A stretch of 64,000 nucleotides of DNA from an uncultured Christensenellaceae bacterium (GTDB lineage Bacteria; Bacillota; Clostridia; Christensenellales; Borkfalkiaceae), in the NCBI GenBank assembly GCA_910587365.1, contig CAJUKJ010000003.1, forward strand, positions 62,001 through 126,000. Reading direction: 5' to 3'. The position numbers and the translations under genes were made by a program. This document shows, in pieces, positions 43,741-51,485 of this stretch. Each line of letters begins with the position of its first letter. Positions within the stretch are counted from its first letter, which is position 1. Below the pieces are notes generated by a model, which did not search any database, was not told the DNA's origin, and saw only the letters and a program-made list of their open reading frames with translations.

Positions 43741-44408
43741 TATTTATTGTTTTTAGGCACAAGCGCGTTACCCGAGCCTGCAAGCGAGGCTTGCAAATAT
43801 GTGTCGGGAATTTTGCCCGTAATTACGCTTTCGCATATTAGCACTTCTATTGTAGACGCAAGGTTAGTACTCTTTGACGGCATAATAATTGAAATGTCGG
43901 AAACGATTTCAAGGTACAGCGAGTGCATTGTCTGGTTTATCCCCGCCCCCAAAAACTTTGAAACGAACCTGCATTCAACGTTGCTTATGGGGATAATTTT
44001 TATATTGATTTTTTGACCGAAGCCCGCAAGAGCTTCGATGCCCGTAAGCGCGCCTATGGGTACCATTATACCCTCCGCGCTCATTTTGTTTAAATTTTCC
44101 TGCGAGAGATACGCCGTATCCCTCGCTATTCTGTTTATTTTCAGACTGTCTGTCGTAATAGATGTAACGTTGCCGCTTTCGTCGCGGTCGATTGTAATTA
44201 AATCTTCATATCTTAGCGCGTCGTTCAGGGTATAATAAATTGCGTCGTTTACAGCTACCGTAGTAATTGAACGAATGGTTGCCTCGCTTATTGAAATCAG
44301 CACGCGCGTGACGTTGCGCTGAAAGTATATAAGCGTGGCAACCGCAAATAAGCATATGAAAACCACTAAAATTTTGAAACGTTTAAATTTCCTGTTTTTA
44401 ACCGCCAT
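43740..44408 (-). CDS. yunB: Sporulation protein YunB
   Basis: This 222-aa protein has one N-terminal membrane helix (residues about 12-29) after a basic leader, then an extracytoplasmic domain matching YunB: SEATIRSITTVAVNDAI, a mid segment with IARDTAYLSQENLNKM, and VPIGALTGIEALAGFGQKI. YunB is a sporulation gene required for efficient spore formation in Bacillus. The start codon has no ribosome-binding site and is embedded in a hairpin (about 44402-44432), so translation may be controlled or the true start may differ. Confidence 0.85.
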   Translation of the reverse strand: MAVKNRKFKRFKILVVFICLFAVATLIYFQRNVTRVLISISEATIRSITTVAVNDAIYYTLNDALRYEDLITIDRDESGNVTSITTDSLKINRIARDTAYLSQENLNKMSAEGIMVPIGALTGIEALAGFGQKINIKIIPISNVECRFVSKFLGAGINQTMHSLYLEIVSDISIIMPSKSTNLASTIEVLICESVITGKIPDTYLQASLAGSGNALVPKNNK

Positions 44409-44447
44409 ACAATATTGTATTGTACGGCGGCTGAGTTTATTAACCTA

Positions 44448-45251
44448 TTATTTAACGAACACCGCCTCGTACTGCTCTTCGGAATGACACAACGTGCAAG
44501 GATACTTATATATTACTATTTCAGATGAAGAGTACACTATTTCCGCTTCTTCGTAATTGTGGCAAAAATATTGGACGGATTGTCCGCAGAAAATACAGTC
44601 TACCGAAATAGTACTGCCGCAATTTCCTGTCTTCAACGCCTCTTCTCGCATATCGTCAATCTCTTGCTCGTTAACCTCGTCTAAACGATGCCCGTATAAT
44701 TTCAGCGAATAATCGCAATCTTCGCATTTGCGTTCAAGATAGTCGCAATGGCTCTTTTCCTGCAACTCGCGCATATGGCTGATTTTTTCGCTTTCTATAA
44801 CGTCCGACGCAAGCTTGTCATACTCTTCCTGCGTGTACAAGCCTATATCGACGAGGGTTGCCTCGTATGCATCGTGATATTCGGCGTCCCCGAGCTTGTG
44901 AACGGTAAACGGGATTGTCGCCGTTATGACCGCTTCGCAAACAGTGCATTTTTGTTTAACGTAAGTACTTGACGAATTGCAGGAGTACTGTATAACGTTG
45001 TCCGCTTCGTTGAAAGTATGCGGCGTTTTAGGCGAATACTCAAACCTTGTTTTCCGGCATTTGGCACAGTTGTAAACTTCGCTTATTCCTTCCTGATAGC
45101 AGGTCGCGTCGCGGAGTAACGTGCTGTTTTTTTGCAAAACCCACGTATGGTTGCAATTAGACTGAACGTGGTCGGCGCAGCCTGCAAAAGCAAATGCGCC
45201 GATGAAAACGAATACCGCAGTTATAAAAAGATTGATAAATTTCTTTTTCAT
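44448..45251 (-). CDS. Cysteine-rich lipoprotein of unknown function
   Basis: I do not recognise this 267-aa protein. It has a type II signal peptide with lipobox FAFAGC, so it should be lipid-anchored outside the cell. The mature part contains five CxxC pairs (CAKC, CTVC, CEDC, CIFC, CTLC), each after a Tyr/Lys-rich strand, suggesting repeated small zinc-ribbon or redox modules of about 40-50 residues. A long charged helix (about 140-180) separates the first two from the last three. It lies between yunB and the spoVA operon, all on the same strand; a sporulation role is possible but unsupported. Confidence 0.75.
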   Translation of the reverse strand: MKKKFINLFITAVFVFIGAFAFAGCADHVQSNCNHTWVLQKNSTLLRDATCYQEGISEVYNCAKCRKTRFEYSPKTPHTFNEADNVIQYSCNSSSTYVKQKCTVCEAVITATIPFTVHKLGDAEYHDAYEATLVDIGLYTQEEYDKLASDVIESEKISHMRELQEKSHCDYLERKCEDCDYSLKLYGHRLDEVNEQEIDDMREEALKTGNCGSTISVDCIFCGQSVQYFCHNYEEAEIVYSSSEIVIYKYPCTLCHSEEQYEAVFVK

Positions 45252-45323
45252 TTTATGTTACCGATATAATTATACGGTAAAAACGCTTTTTTGTCAACGC
45301 GTTATCCAATGTAAAAAAATGGC

Positions 45324-45341
45324 GCGCAAGATACCTTGCGC
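45324..45341 (-). terminator. Terminator of the spoVA operon
   Basis: A GCGCAAG/CTTGCGC stem with a 4-nt loop is followed on the minus strand by GCCATTTTTTT. Confidence 0.75.
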
Positions 45342-45353
45342 ACTGAAATAAAT

Positions 45354-45737
45354 TTAATTGGGTTTTGTCCTTGATTTAAAAATCAGAGCCATAATAAAGG
45401 CAAACACTACCGCGGCGGTCACACCCGCGCTTGCCGCTGCCAAAGAACCTGTTACCGCATAGAAAAAGCCCCTTTCCGCGCCCTTCATCGCGCCCTGTGC
45501 AAGCAGGTAGCCGAAGCCAGAAATTGGTACAGTAGCTCCCGCACCCGCAAAATCGACAAGCGGCTGATACACGCCTACCGCAGTGAGAACTACCCCGGCA
45601 AGCATAAAGTAAACTAATATTTTGCCTGCTGTAAGATCGGTAAAATTAATTATTATCTGTGCAATAAGACATATTCCGCCGCCGACGGCGAAAGCTTTTA
45701 AAAAAGCTAAAAATATTTCCAACATTTCCTGTCCCAT
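45354..45737 (-). CDS. spoVAE: Stage V sporulation protein AE
   Basis: This 127-aa, four-helix membrane protein matches SpoVAE (AFAVGGGICLIAQIII, AGVVLTAVGVYQPLVDFAGAGATVPISGFGYLLAQG). With SpoVAC and SpoVAD it forms the channel that moves dipicolinic acid into spores and out at germination. The ATG at 45737 follows a GGAG site and starts 2 bp after the spoVAD stop; a TTG at 45743 is less likely. Confidence 0.95.
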   Translation of the reverse strand: MGQEMLEIFLAFLKAFAVGGGICLIAQIIINFTDLTAGKILVYFMLAGVVLTAVGVYQPLVDFAGAGATVPISGFGYLLAQGAMKGAERGFFYAVTGSLAAASAGVTAAVVFAFIMALIFKSRTKPN

Positions 45738-45739
45738 AA

Positions 45740-46783
45740 TCAATACTCCAATTCGACGGCGTGGCTGATTGCCGGTATGCTTTCCCCCTGACCCGACGAC
45801 ACGGTTGAAAGCAACGCCCCCGTAGCCGCAAACAAAATGCGCTTATAAAGTCCCGACTGCATTTTTGAAAGCACGTAAGAATTTAACACCACTGCGGAGC
45901 AGCCTGCGCCGCTTCCGCCTTGAAATTCGTTTTCGATTACTTTATAAATAATTTCCCCGCAGTCAACGTGGTTTTTGGAAATATCATAACCCTTCTCCCA
46001 CGATAAGTCCTTTACTATTCTGCTGCCGAGTGCGCCAAGGTCGCCCGTTAATATCATATCGTAATCGGTTGGCGAAGTTCCCGTATCAATAAAGTGCTGC
46101 ATAATTGTGTCCGCCGCCGCAGGAGCCATTGCCGCACCCATATTATTTACGTCGGTTACACCGTAATCGCATACCCTTCCCATAGTCGCGCTGGTTATCC
46201 TTATCCCCTCCTTGGCGTCGGTAATGAGGCAGCCGCCCGCGCCCGTTACCGTCCACTGCGCCTGAGGGGGACGCGTACAGCCGAGTTCCAAGGGATAGCG
46301 GTACTGTCTTTCGGCGGAAGCGAAATGCGAACCCGTTGCCGCCACCGCCCTTTTTACGTAACCTGCGTTTACCATCATTGCGGCAAGCATAATACTTTCA
46401 CTCATAGTCGAGCAAGCGGAATATACCCCGAGAAAAGGGAACAAGTAATCCCTTGCGGCAAATGATGCGGAAATTATTTGGTTTAAAAGGTCGCCCGAAA
46501 GCATTACGTCTATATCCTGCTGTTTAAGCCCGCCCTTTTCTATAACCAAAGAAATTGCGTCGGAAAGCATTTTGCACTCTGCTTTTTCGTAAGTGCTTTC
46601 GCCGTACATATCGTCGTCAAGAGCCACGTCGGCAAACGCGCCGATAACGCCTGTTTTTTCCTTAGAGCCGCAGATAGCCGCATACGAGGTTATGCGCGGG
46701 GTGTTATTGAAAAATACGGTATTACCCTTTTTAACTTGCTTAATGCCCATATGTATAAAAATAGTTTTCTCATTAAAAATCAT
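45740..46783 (-). CDS. spoVAD: Stage V sporulation protein AD
   Basis: This 347-aa thiolase-fold protein binds dipicolinic acid in Bacillus. It matches SpoVAD through GVYSACSTMSESIMLAAMMV (Cys at the thiolase-like position), ATGSHFASAERQYRYPLE, and LTGDLGALGSRIVKDL. Length is normal. It is the middle gene of spoVAC-D-E; an 80-bp gap with a strong hairpin separates it from spoVAC. Confidence 0.96.
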   Translation of the reverse strand: MIFNEKTIFIHMGIKQVKKGNTVFFNNTPRITSYAAICGSKEKTGVIGAFADVALDDDMYGESTYEKAECKMLSDAISLVIEKGGLKQQDIDVMLSGDLLNQIISASFAARDYLFPFLGVYSACSTMSESIMLAAMMVNAGYVKRAVAATGSHFASAERQYRYPLELGCTRPPQAQWTVTGAGGCLITDAKEGIRITSATMGRVCDYGVTDVNNMGAAMAPAAADTIMQHFIDTGTSPTDYDMILTGDLGALGSRIVKDLSWEKGYDISKNHVDCGEIIYKVIENEFQGGSGAGCSAVVLNSYVLSKMQSGLYKRILFAATGALLSTVSSGQGESIPAISHAVELEY

Positions 46784-46826
46784 TTTATTCTTTAAAATGA
46801 AAACGAAGGACGCGTTATCTTAAAGT

Positions 46827-46850
46827 GGCTTCCGCAAATTTGCGGAAGCC
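46827..46850 (-). terminator. Intra-operon hairpin between spoVAC and spoVAD
   Basis: A perfect 12-bp palindromic stem (GGCTTCCGCAAA and complement) lies 43 bp before the spoVAD start. On the minus strand only ACTTTA follows, so it is more likely an attenuator or mRNA-stability hairpin than a full terminator. Confidence 0.55.
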
Positions 46851-46862
46851 GCTTTTCTTATG

Positions 46863-47321
46863 TTAAATAAAATAATAAACAAGTCCGACAAGCACGCCAG
46901 AGAACACGCCGAATACAATAATCGCGCCGGCTACCGTAAACATTTTTGCCGCCATACCGTATATCCAGCCTTCGGTTTTAAACTCGATTGCGGGGGACGT
47001 GACGCTGTTGGCAAAGCCCGTAATGGGAACAATTGACCCCGCGCCCGCATATCTGCCTATACGGTCGTACACACCGAGTCCCGTTAAAAGACAGCCCAAA
47101 AATATTAATATTACCGAGGTTGCGCCCGCAAGCTCGTCCCCCGAAAGACCTGCGTATTCAAGCATAAACCTTATAAACTGACCTATACAGCATATAAGCC
47201 CCCCGACGCCGAACGCCGCGGCGCAGTTTTTAAAATGCTTTGTGGGCGGGTCCTGCGTCTTTACGTATTTTAAATAGTTTTCATTATAGTTGTTCCGCGT
47301 TTTGCCTGTCATTTTTGACAC
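46863..47321 (-). CDS. spoVAC: Stage V sporulation protein AC
   Basis: This 152-aa membrane protein matches SpoVAC, the mechanosensitive part of the DPA channel: polar N-terminus, then GLICCIGQFIRFM, VILIFLGCLLTGLGVYDRIGRYAGAGSIVPITGFANSVTSPAIEFKTEG. It shares the GAGs-VPI-GF core with SpoVAE, as expected for the paralogous pair. First gene of the spoVA operon; good GGAGGTG ribosome-binding site. Confidence 0.96.
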   Translation of the reverse strand: MSKMTGKTRNNYNENYLKYVKTQDPPTKHFKNCAAAFGVGGLICCIGQFIRFMLEYAGLSGDELAGATSVILIFLGCLLTGLGVYDRIGRYAGAGSIVPITGFANSVTSPAIEFKTEGWIYGMAAKMFTVAGAIIVFGVFSGVLVGLVYYFI

Positions 47322-47387
47322 CTCCGCTTTTACCTGTTTTTATGAAAGTTTCACGCTCGTCACGGCGCGTTAAATCAAGTTCCTTTC

Positions 47388-48185
47388 TCATTGCCTGTAC
47401 ACCCTGTCGTTTATATACAGCGTAACCTTTTCGGGCATAACGTGGGACATTATGCGGTACGCCGAGTTTTTGAACCCGCTTGCCTTGACGACAGGCGGCT
47501 TGTCCGCCAAAATAAGCTTGTAGATATCTTCCGCAACCGCCGCAGGCGACATTCCGCCCTGCTCCATTTCTGCAAGCGCGACTACCGCCCTGTTTACGCT
47601 TTGGGCGTATGCCTTGTTTTCATCGTCGGAATAAACCTTGCGTTTAAACGTAAAGCCCGTTGCCGTTCCGCCCGGAAGAAAAGCCGTGACCTTGATGCCG
47701 TAGGGTCTGAGTTCGGAGTACGCTTCGCGGGCGAGCATTTCAAGCGCGGCTTTTGAAGCCGAATAGAACGAGTCGAAGATTATAGGCAAATCTCCGCCTA
47801 TCGAACCCACTAAAACCATTCTTCCGCCACGCGCCTTCATAAACGGAATAGTTGCCTGTACGGCTTTAAGCGCGCCGAAAAAGTTGACGTCGAACAGATA
47901 GCGGTAATCGCTTTCCTTCGCATACTCAATCGGCGCAGCCATTGAAAATCCCGCACAGTAGACGAGAACGTCTATTCCGTATTTTTCGCCCACCTTGGTA
48001 ATAACGTCGCTTAGCGTACTTCCCGCAGCCACGTCTGCGGTAATATTTTTAACGCTTGAACTTTTACATGGCGTGCGGGAAATATTTACAACGTTCCAGC
48101 CGCGTTCGGAAAGTCTTGTACAGACTGCGCAGCCTATACCCGAACTGCCGCCTACAACTATTGCGGTTTTTTGAAACTTTTCCAT
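47388..48185 (-). CDS. Short-chain dehydrogenase/reductase
   Basis: This 265-aa protein has the SDR cofactor motif VVGGSSGIG (TGxxxGxG variant) near residue 9-17, the CAG of the NNAG position, catalytic Ser in VLVGSIGG, and YSASK as the YxxxK catalytic pair. It resembles general oxidoreductases; the substrate is unknown. The ATG at 48185 is chosen because the Rossmann strand starts a few residues later; 14 upstream in-frame residues look non-homologous. It lies 67 bp before spoVAC on the same strand. Confidence 0.87.
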   Translation of the reverse strand: MEKFQKTAIVVGGSSGIGCAVCTRLSERGWNVVNISRTPCKSSSVKNITADVAAGSTLSDVITKVGEKYGIDVLVYCAGFSMAAPIEYAKESDYRYLFDVNFFGALKAVQATIPFMKARGGRMVLVGSIGGDLPIIFDSFYSASKAALEMLAREAYSELRPYGIKVTAFLPGGTATGFTFKRKVYSDDENKAYAQSVNRAVVALAEMEQGGMSPAAVAEDIYKLILADKPPVVKASGFKNSAYRIMSHVMPEKVTLYINDRVYRQ

Positions 48186-48263
48186 ACTTCTATCTTGCGG
48201 AAGATAGAAAAAATTTATACAAAGCAATCATTCGATTTTGCCTGAGTAAATAAACTTTACGGC

Positions 48264-49037
48264 TTAACCGAAGGCTACGTCGAGTATCATCATAAGTGCG
48301 AATCCGAAAATTACACCCGCTGTCGCTTTGACCTTACTGCCCGAAAACGATTCGGGAATAAGCTCTGAACAGACTACCGCAATCATTGCGCCCGCTGAAA
48401 ACGACAACGCCCACGGCAGAAGCCCGCTTGCAAACGTAACGGTAAGCGCGCCGAGGACGCCTGCGACTATTTCAACCGCACCCGATAGCTGACCTATGAT
48501 AAACGATTTACATCTGCCCATACCGTTGGCACGCAGGGGAAACGCAACGCACATACCTTCGGGAAAGTTTTGTATTCCGATGCCGACTGCAAGCATAATA
48601 GCTGCAACCGCACCCATTCCGTTGCCCGCGGCAAGCGCGCCGAACGCAACGCCGATTGCCATTCCTTCGGGAATATTGTGAATTGTAACCGCAATGCACA
48701 TTACCGCGCAGCTTTTCTTTTTTGCGTTGCCCGTAAAAAAGTTAAGCTTTCCTGTAACTATGTCTGTAAGTATTATCAAAATTCCGCCGAGCAGAAAACC
48801 GCCCGTAAGTACTAAATACGAATATTCCACGCCCGTTTCAAGAGCGGGCATCAATAGTGAAAAAAACGTTGAAGCCAGCATTATGCCCGCCGCGCTGCTC
48901 ATCATAAACGAGAAAGCGTTTTTGCCTACGCTTTTACAAAAAAAGACCGGCAAAGCACCCAAAGCAGTCATTGCCCATGTAAAAGTCGTGGCTATGAGTG
49001 CCTGTTGCCAGCCGTATAAATTATAAAACCATTCCAC
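48264..49037 (-). CDS. ZIP-family divalent metal transporter
   Basis: This about 257-aa, eight-TM protein has the ZIP signature in TM4 and TM5: IAVTIHNIPEGMAIGVAFG and IGIQNFPEGMCVAFPLRANG, with metal-binding His, Asn and Glu in both. It imports zinc or related metals. There is no His-rich loop between TM3 and TM4. The GTG at 49037 is preferred over an in-frame TTG at 49070 since GGAG lies 8 nt ahead of it. Confidence 0.9.
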   Translation of the reverse strand: MEWFYNLYGWQQALIATTFTWAMTALGALPVFFCKSVGKNAFSFMMSSAAGIMLASTFFSLLMPALETGVEYSYLVLTGGFLLGGILIILTDIVTGKLNFFTGNAKKKSCAVMCIAVTIHNIPEGMAIGVAFGALAAGNGMGAVAAIMLAVGIGIQNFPEGMCVAFPLRANGMGRCKSFIIGQLSGAVEIVAGVLGALTVTFASGLLPWALSFSAGAMIAVVCSELIPESFSGSKVKATAGVIFGFALMMILDVAFG

Positions 49038-49132
49038 AATAATTTCTCCATAGTATATCCTTGAAATCAATGTAAAGCTGAAATTACAGTTACTTTATAC
49101 TATGTAACGGGAACGTCATTTTGTTAAAAAAA

Positions 49133-49150
49133 CGCAGCCCTAAGGCTGCG
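49133..49150 (-). terminator. Terminator of the dihydrofolate reductase cluster
   Basis: A CGCAGCC/GGCTGCG stem is followed on the minus strand by T7, just after the folA stop codon. Confidence 0.85.
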
Positions 49151-49157
49151 GAAGTGA

Positions 49158-49658
49158 TTATAAAGATTTTAACGATAGGTTTTTATAGGTTGTGAATTTT
49201 ATTTCATAGCCGTTTGTTTCCTGAGGTTCACTTTCGTATACAAGCTTGAAATTTCCGTTGTTATCGAGATTTTCAAAATATGCGTCCGCGCCGCCCACTG
49301 CATTTACCTTGGTCACGAGAACTTCGCTGCAATACGGCAGAAGCGTTTTATACATCATAGCCCCGCCTATAACGAAAACTTTATCGGGGTCGTATTTTTT
49401 TATTTCGGCAAACAATTCGTCAAGAGAGCCGACTATTTTACAGTCGTCCCTTTTTTCCCCGTCGGGGTAAAGCACTATGTTAATTCTGTTTTTCAGCGGG
49501 TTGCCGCCCGGAAACGACTTTAAAGTATTTGAACCCATAACGACTACGTTACCGGTCGTCGTTTCCCTGAAAAACTTCATATCAGCGGGTATGGAAAACA
49601 TAAGTCCGTTGCTTTTGCCTATGCCCCACTCTTTATCCGCATGCAGTATTGCTTTCAT
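49158..49658 (-). CDS. folA: Dihydrofolate reductase
   Basis: This enzyme regenerates tetrahydrofolate after thymidylate synthesis. The 166-aa protein has the usual start KAILHADKEWGIGKSNGLMFSIPADMKFFRE, with Asp as the active-site acid, VVVMGSNTLKSFPGG as the NADPH loop, and VFVIGGAMMYKTLLPY. It lies 9 bp after thyA, the textbook pairing. Confidence 0.95.
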   Translation of the reverse strand: MKAILHADKEWGIGKSNGLMFSIPADMKFFRETTTGNVVVMGSNTLKSFPGGNPLKNRINIVLYPDGEKRDDCKIVGSLDELFAEIKKYDPDKVFVIGGAMMYKTLLPYCSEVLVTKVNAVGGADAYFENLDNNGNFKLVYESEPQETNGYEIKFTTYKNLSLKSL

Positions 49659-49667
49659 ATTCGCTCC

Positions 49668-50498
49668 TTACTCCGCAACGGGTATTTCGTATTTTTTAGT
49701 ATTACACTCGTAATCTATCAGTTTAAAACTGTCGACCGTAAAGTCGTAAAAGCTTTTAACGCCGGTATCCACTTCAAGCTTGGGTGCGGGCAGACAGGGC
49801 ATTTTTATAATTTCTTCAACGATAGGAACGTGCCTGTCATAAATGTGCGCGTCCGCAATTACGTGTACAAGTTCCCCTGCCTTTAAACCCGAAACCTGCG
49901 CAAACATTATCAATAAAACCGCATACTGCACTACATTCCAGTTATTTGCGGTAAGCATATCGTTTGAACGCTGGTTCAATATACCGTTTAGGGTATTGCC
50001 CGAAACGTTGAACGTCATAGAATACGCACAGGGATATAAATTCATTTCATTCAAGTCCGAGAAATTATAAATATTAGTCATAATACGGCGGCTGGCGGGG
50101 TTATTTTTAAGGTCGAACAGTACCCTGTCAACCTGGTCGAATTCCCCCTCCTTATACTTGTGCTTAACGCCCAACTGATAGCCGTATGCCTTACCGATAG
50201 AGCCGCTTTCATCCGCCCACTGGTTCCAGATTTTTGAATTGAGGTCTTTAACGTTATTACTCTTTTTCTGCCATATCCAAAGAAGCTCGTCAATGCAGGA
50301 TTTAAAGTAAGTGCGTCTTATTGTAAGTATCGGAAATTCCTTTTGCAAATCATACCTGTTTACAATTCCGAATTTTTTTACCGTATGCGCGGGAGTACCG
50401 TCACTCCATTTTGGACGGACGGGCAAGTCGGTATCCCACACCCCGTTATCTAAGATATCGCGCATATTGCTTATAAAAATTTCGTCAGCTTTGCTCAT
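49668..50498 (-). CDS. thyA: Thymidylate synthase
   Basis: This enzyme methylates dUMP to dTMP with methylene-tetrahydrofolate. The 276-aa protein has the catalytic Cys in YPCAYSMTFNV and the dUMP-binding QRSNDMLTANNWNVVQYA. Ala follows the catalytic Cys, where many ThyA proteins have His; phage/Bacillus-type ThyA also differ there, so activity is not in doubt. The ATG has a GGAG site. Middle gene of the NUDIX-thyA-folA cluster. Confidence 0.95.
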   Translation of the reverse strand: MSKADEIFISNMRDILDNGVWDTDLPVRPKWSDGTPAHTVKKFGIVNRYDLQKEFPILTIRRTYFKSCIDELLWIWQKKSNNVKDLNSKIWNQWADESGSIGKAYGYQLGVKHKYKEGEFDQVDRVLFDLKNNPASRRIMTNIYNFSDLNEMNLYPCAYSMTFNVSGNTLNGILNQRSNDMLTANNWNVVQYAVLLIMFAQVSGLKAGELVHVIADAHIYDRHVPIVEEIIKMPCLPAPKLEVDTGVKSFYDFTVDSFKLIDYECNTKKYEIPVAE

Positions 50499-50513
50499 TT
50501 CAATCTCCGTATT

Positions 50514-51392
50514 TTATTTACCGTGAACCATTAAAAAATCATCCATAACGAAGCCGCCGCCTATATCCGCGGTAACGCTTTGTGCAATTTTAAAGCCGTA
50601 ATGCTTGAAAATATTTACGGAATGAACGTCGTCGCGTTTGACCGTAAGATACACGGGACGGTTAAGGCTTGCCAATAAATTTGAAGTTACTTTTTTGCCG
50701 CGTGCGAACTTTTTTATGTACAGCTTGGATAAAAAAGTTCCTTCTTCAAACGACGGCTGAAAGCGTTTTGCGGGACAGTACGCAAAAAAGCCCGCCGCTT
50801 CGCCGTTAAAGTATATTAATTTATAAGTATATTCTTTTTCAGAAGTATTTCTTTTCATCGCTTCGGGTGTAAGGTACAGATTAATCATATAATCTATCTG
50901 ACCCTCCGCGGTAATTTTATCAAAAGCTTCGTGCATTACATCGCCCGCGATGCTGTTTATCAATTTAAAATCTTCATCGCTTTGCGCAATCTGCGTTTTT
51001 ATATATCCCTTTTTAAGTATTCCGAGAAATTGCTTGTCCGCGGAAGCCCACTCGTCCGGTTCAAGCTTTTCGCAATCAATCCAACGCTCTTCTTCATGCT
51101 CTTTTAACTCGTAATCGGATAACGGCTTTGCAAAATAAACCGATAAACATACGGCAGTATTGGGATAATCGTATTCAATGGTATTGAGAAGCTCGCCGAC
51201 CTCTATATCCAGCGACAGCTCTTCGCGGCATTCGCGTATAAGGGCTTGCTCGGGAGTTTCGCCCTCCTCGACTTTTCCGCCTACAAACTCGAATTTATGG
51301 ATTACCTCTTCATTACCGTCGGCACGGCGCAATGCAAGAAGCTTGCCGTCTTTGACAATTGCTGCCCCGACTACGTTTATATGGGTTTTCAT
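50514..51392 (-). CDS. NUDIX hydrolase fused to a GNAT-like domain
   Basis: The 292-aa protein has an N-terminal MutT-like NUDIX domain (residues about 3-128) with the box GKVEEGETPEQALIRECREE; the usual Gly after the box is Ser. The C-terminal half (about 135-292) has GNAT-like features: YKLIYFNGEAAGFFAYCP, LSKLYIKKFARGKKVTSNLLASL and VNIFKHYGFKIAQS. It probably cleans oxidised (d)NTPs, fitting its position 15 bp upstream of thyA-folA; the acetyltransferase substrate is unknown. Two-domain fusions of this kind are uncommon. Confidence 0.82.
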   Translation of the reverse strand: MKTHINVVGAAIVKDGKLLALRRADGNEEVIHKFEFVGGKVEEGETPEQALIRECREELSLDIEVGELLNTIEYDYPNTAVCLSVYFAKPLSDYELKEHEEERWIDCEKLEPDEWASADKQFLGILKKGYIKTQIAQSDEDFKLINSIAGDVMHEAFDKITAEGQIDYMINLYLTPEAMKRNTSEKEYTYKLIYFNGEAAGFFAYCPAKRFQPSFEEGTFLSKLYIKKFARGKKVTSNLLASLNRPVYLTVKRDDVHSVNIFKHYGFKIAQSVTADIGGGFVMDDFLMVHGK

Positions 51393-51485
51393 AAGCATAT
51401 TTTACCACTTTACGCCGATATAGTCAACCGTTAGCGGAAAAATTAATTATTTGACAACAGGCTCGTTAAGTTTTATAATTAAATT

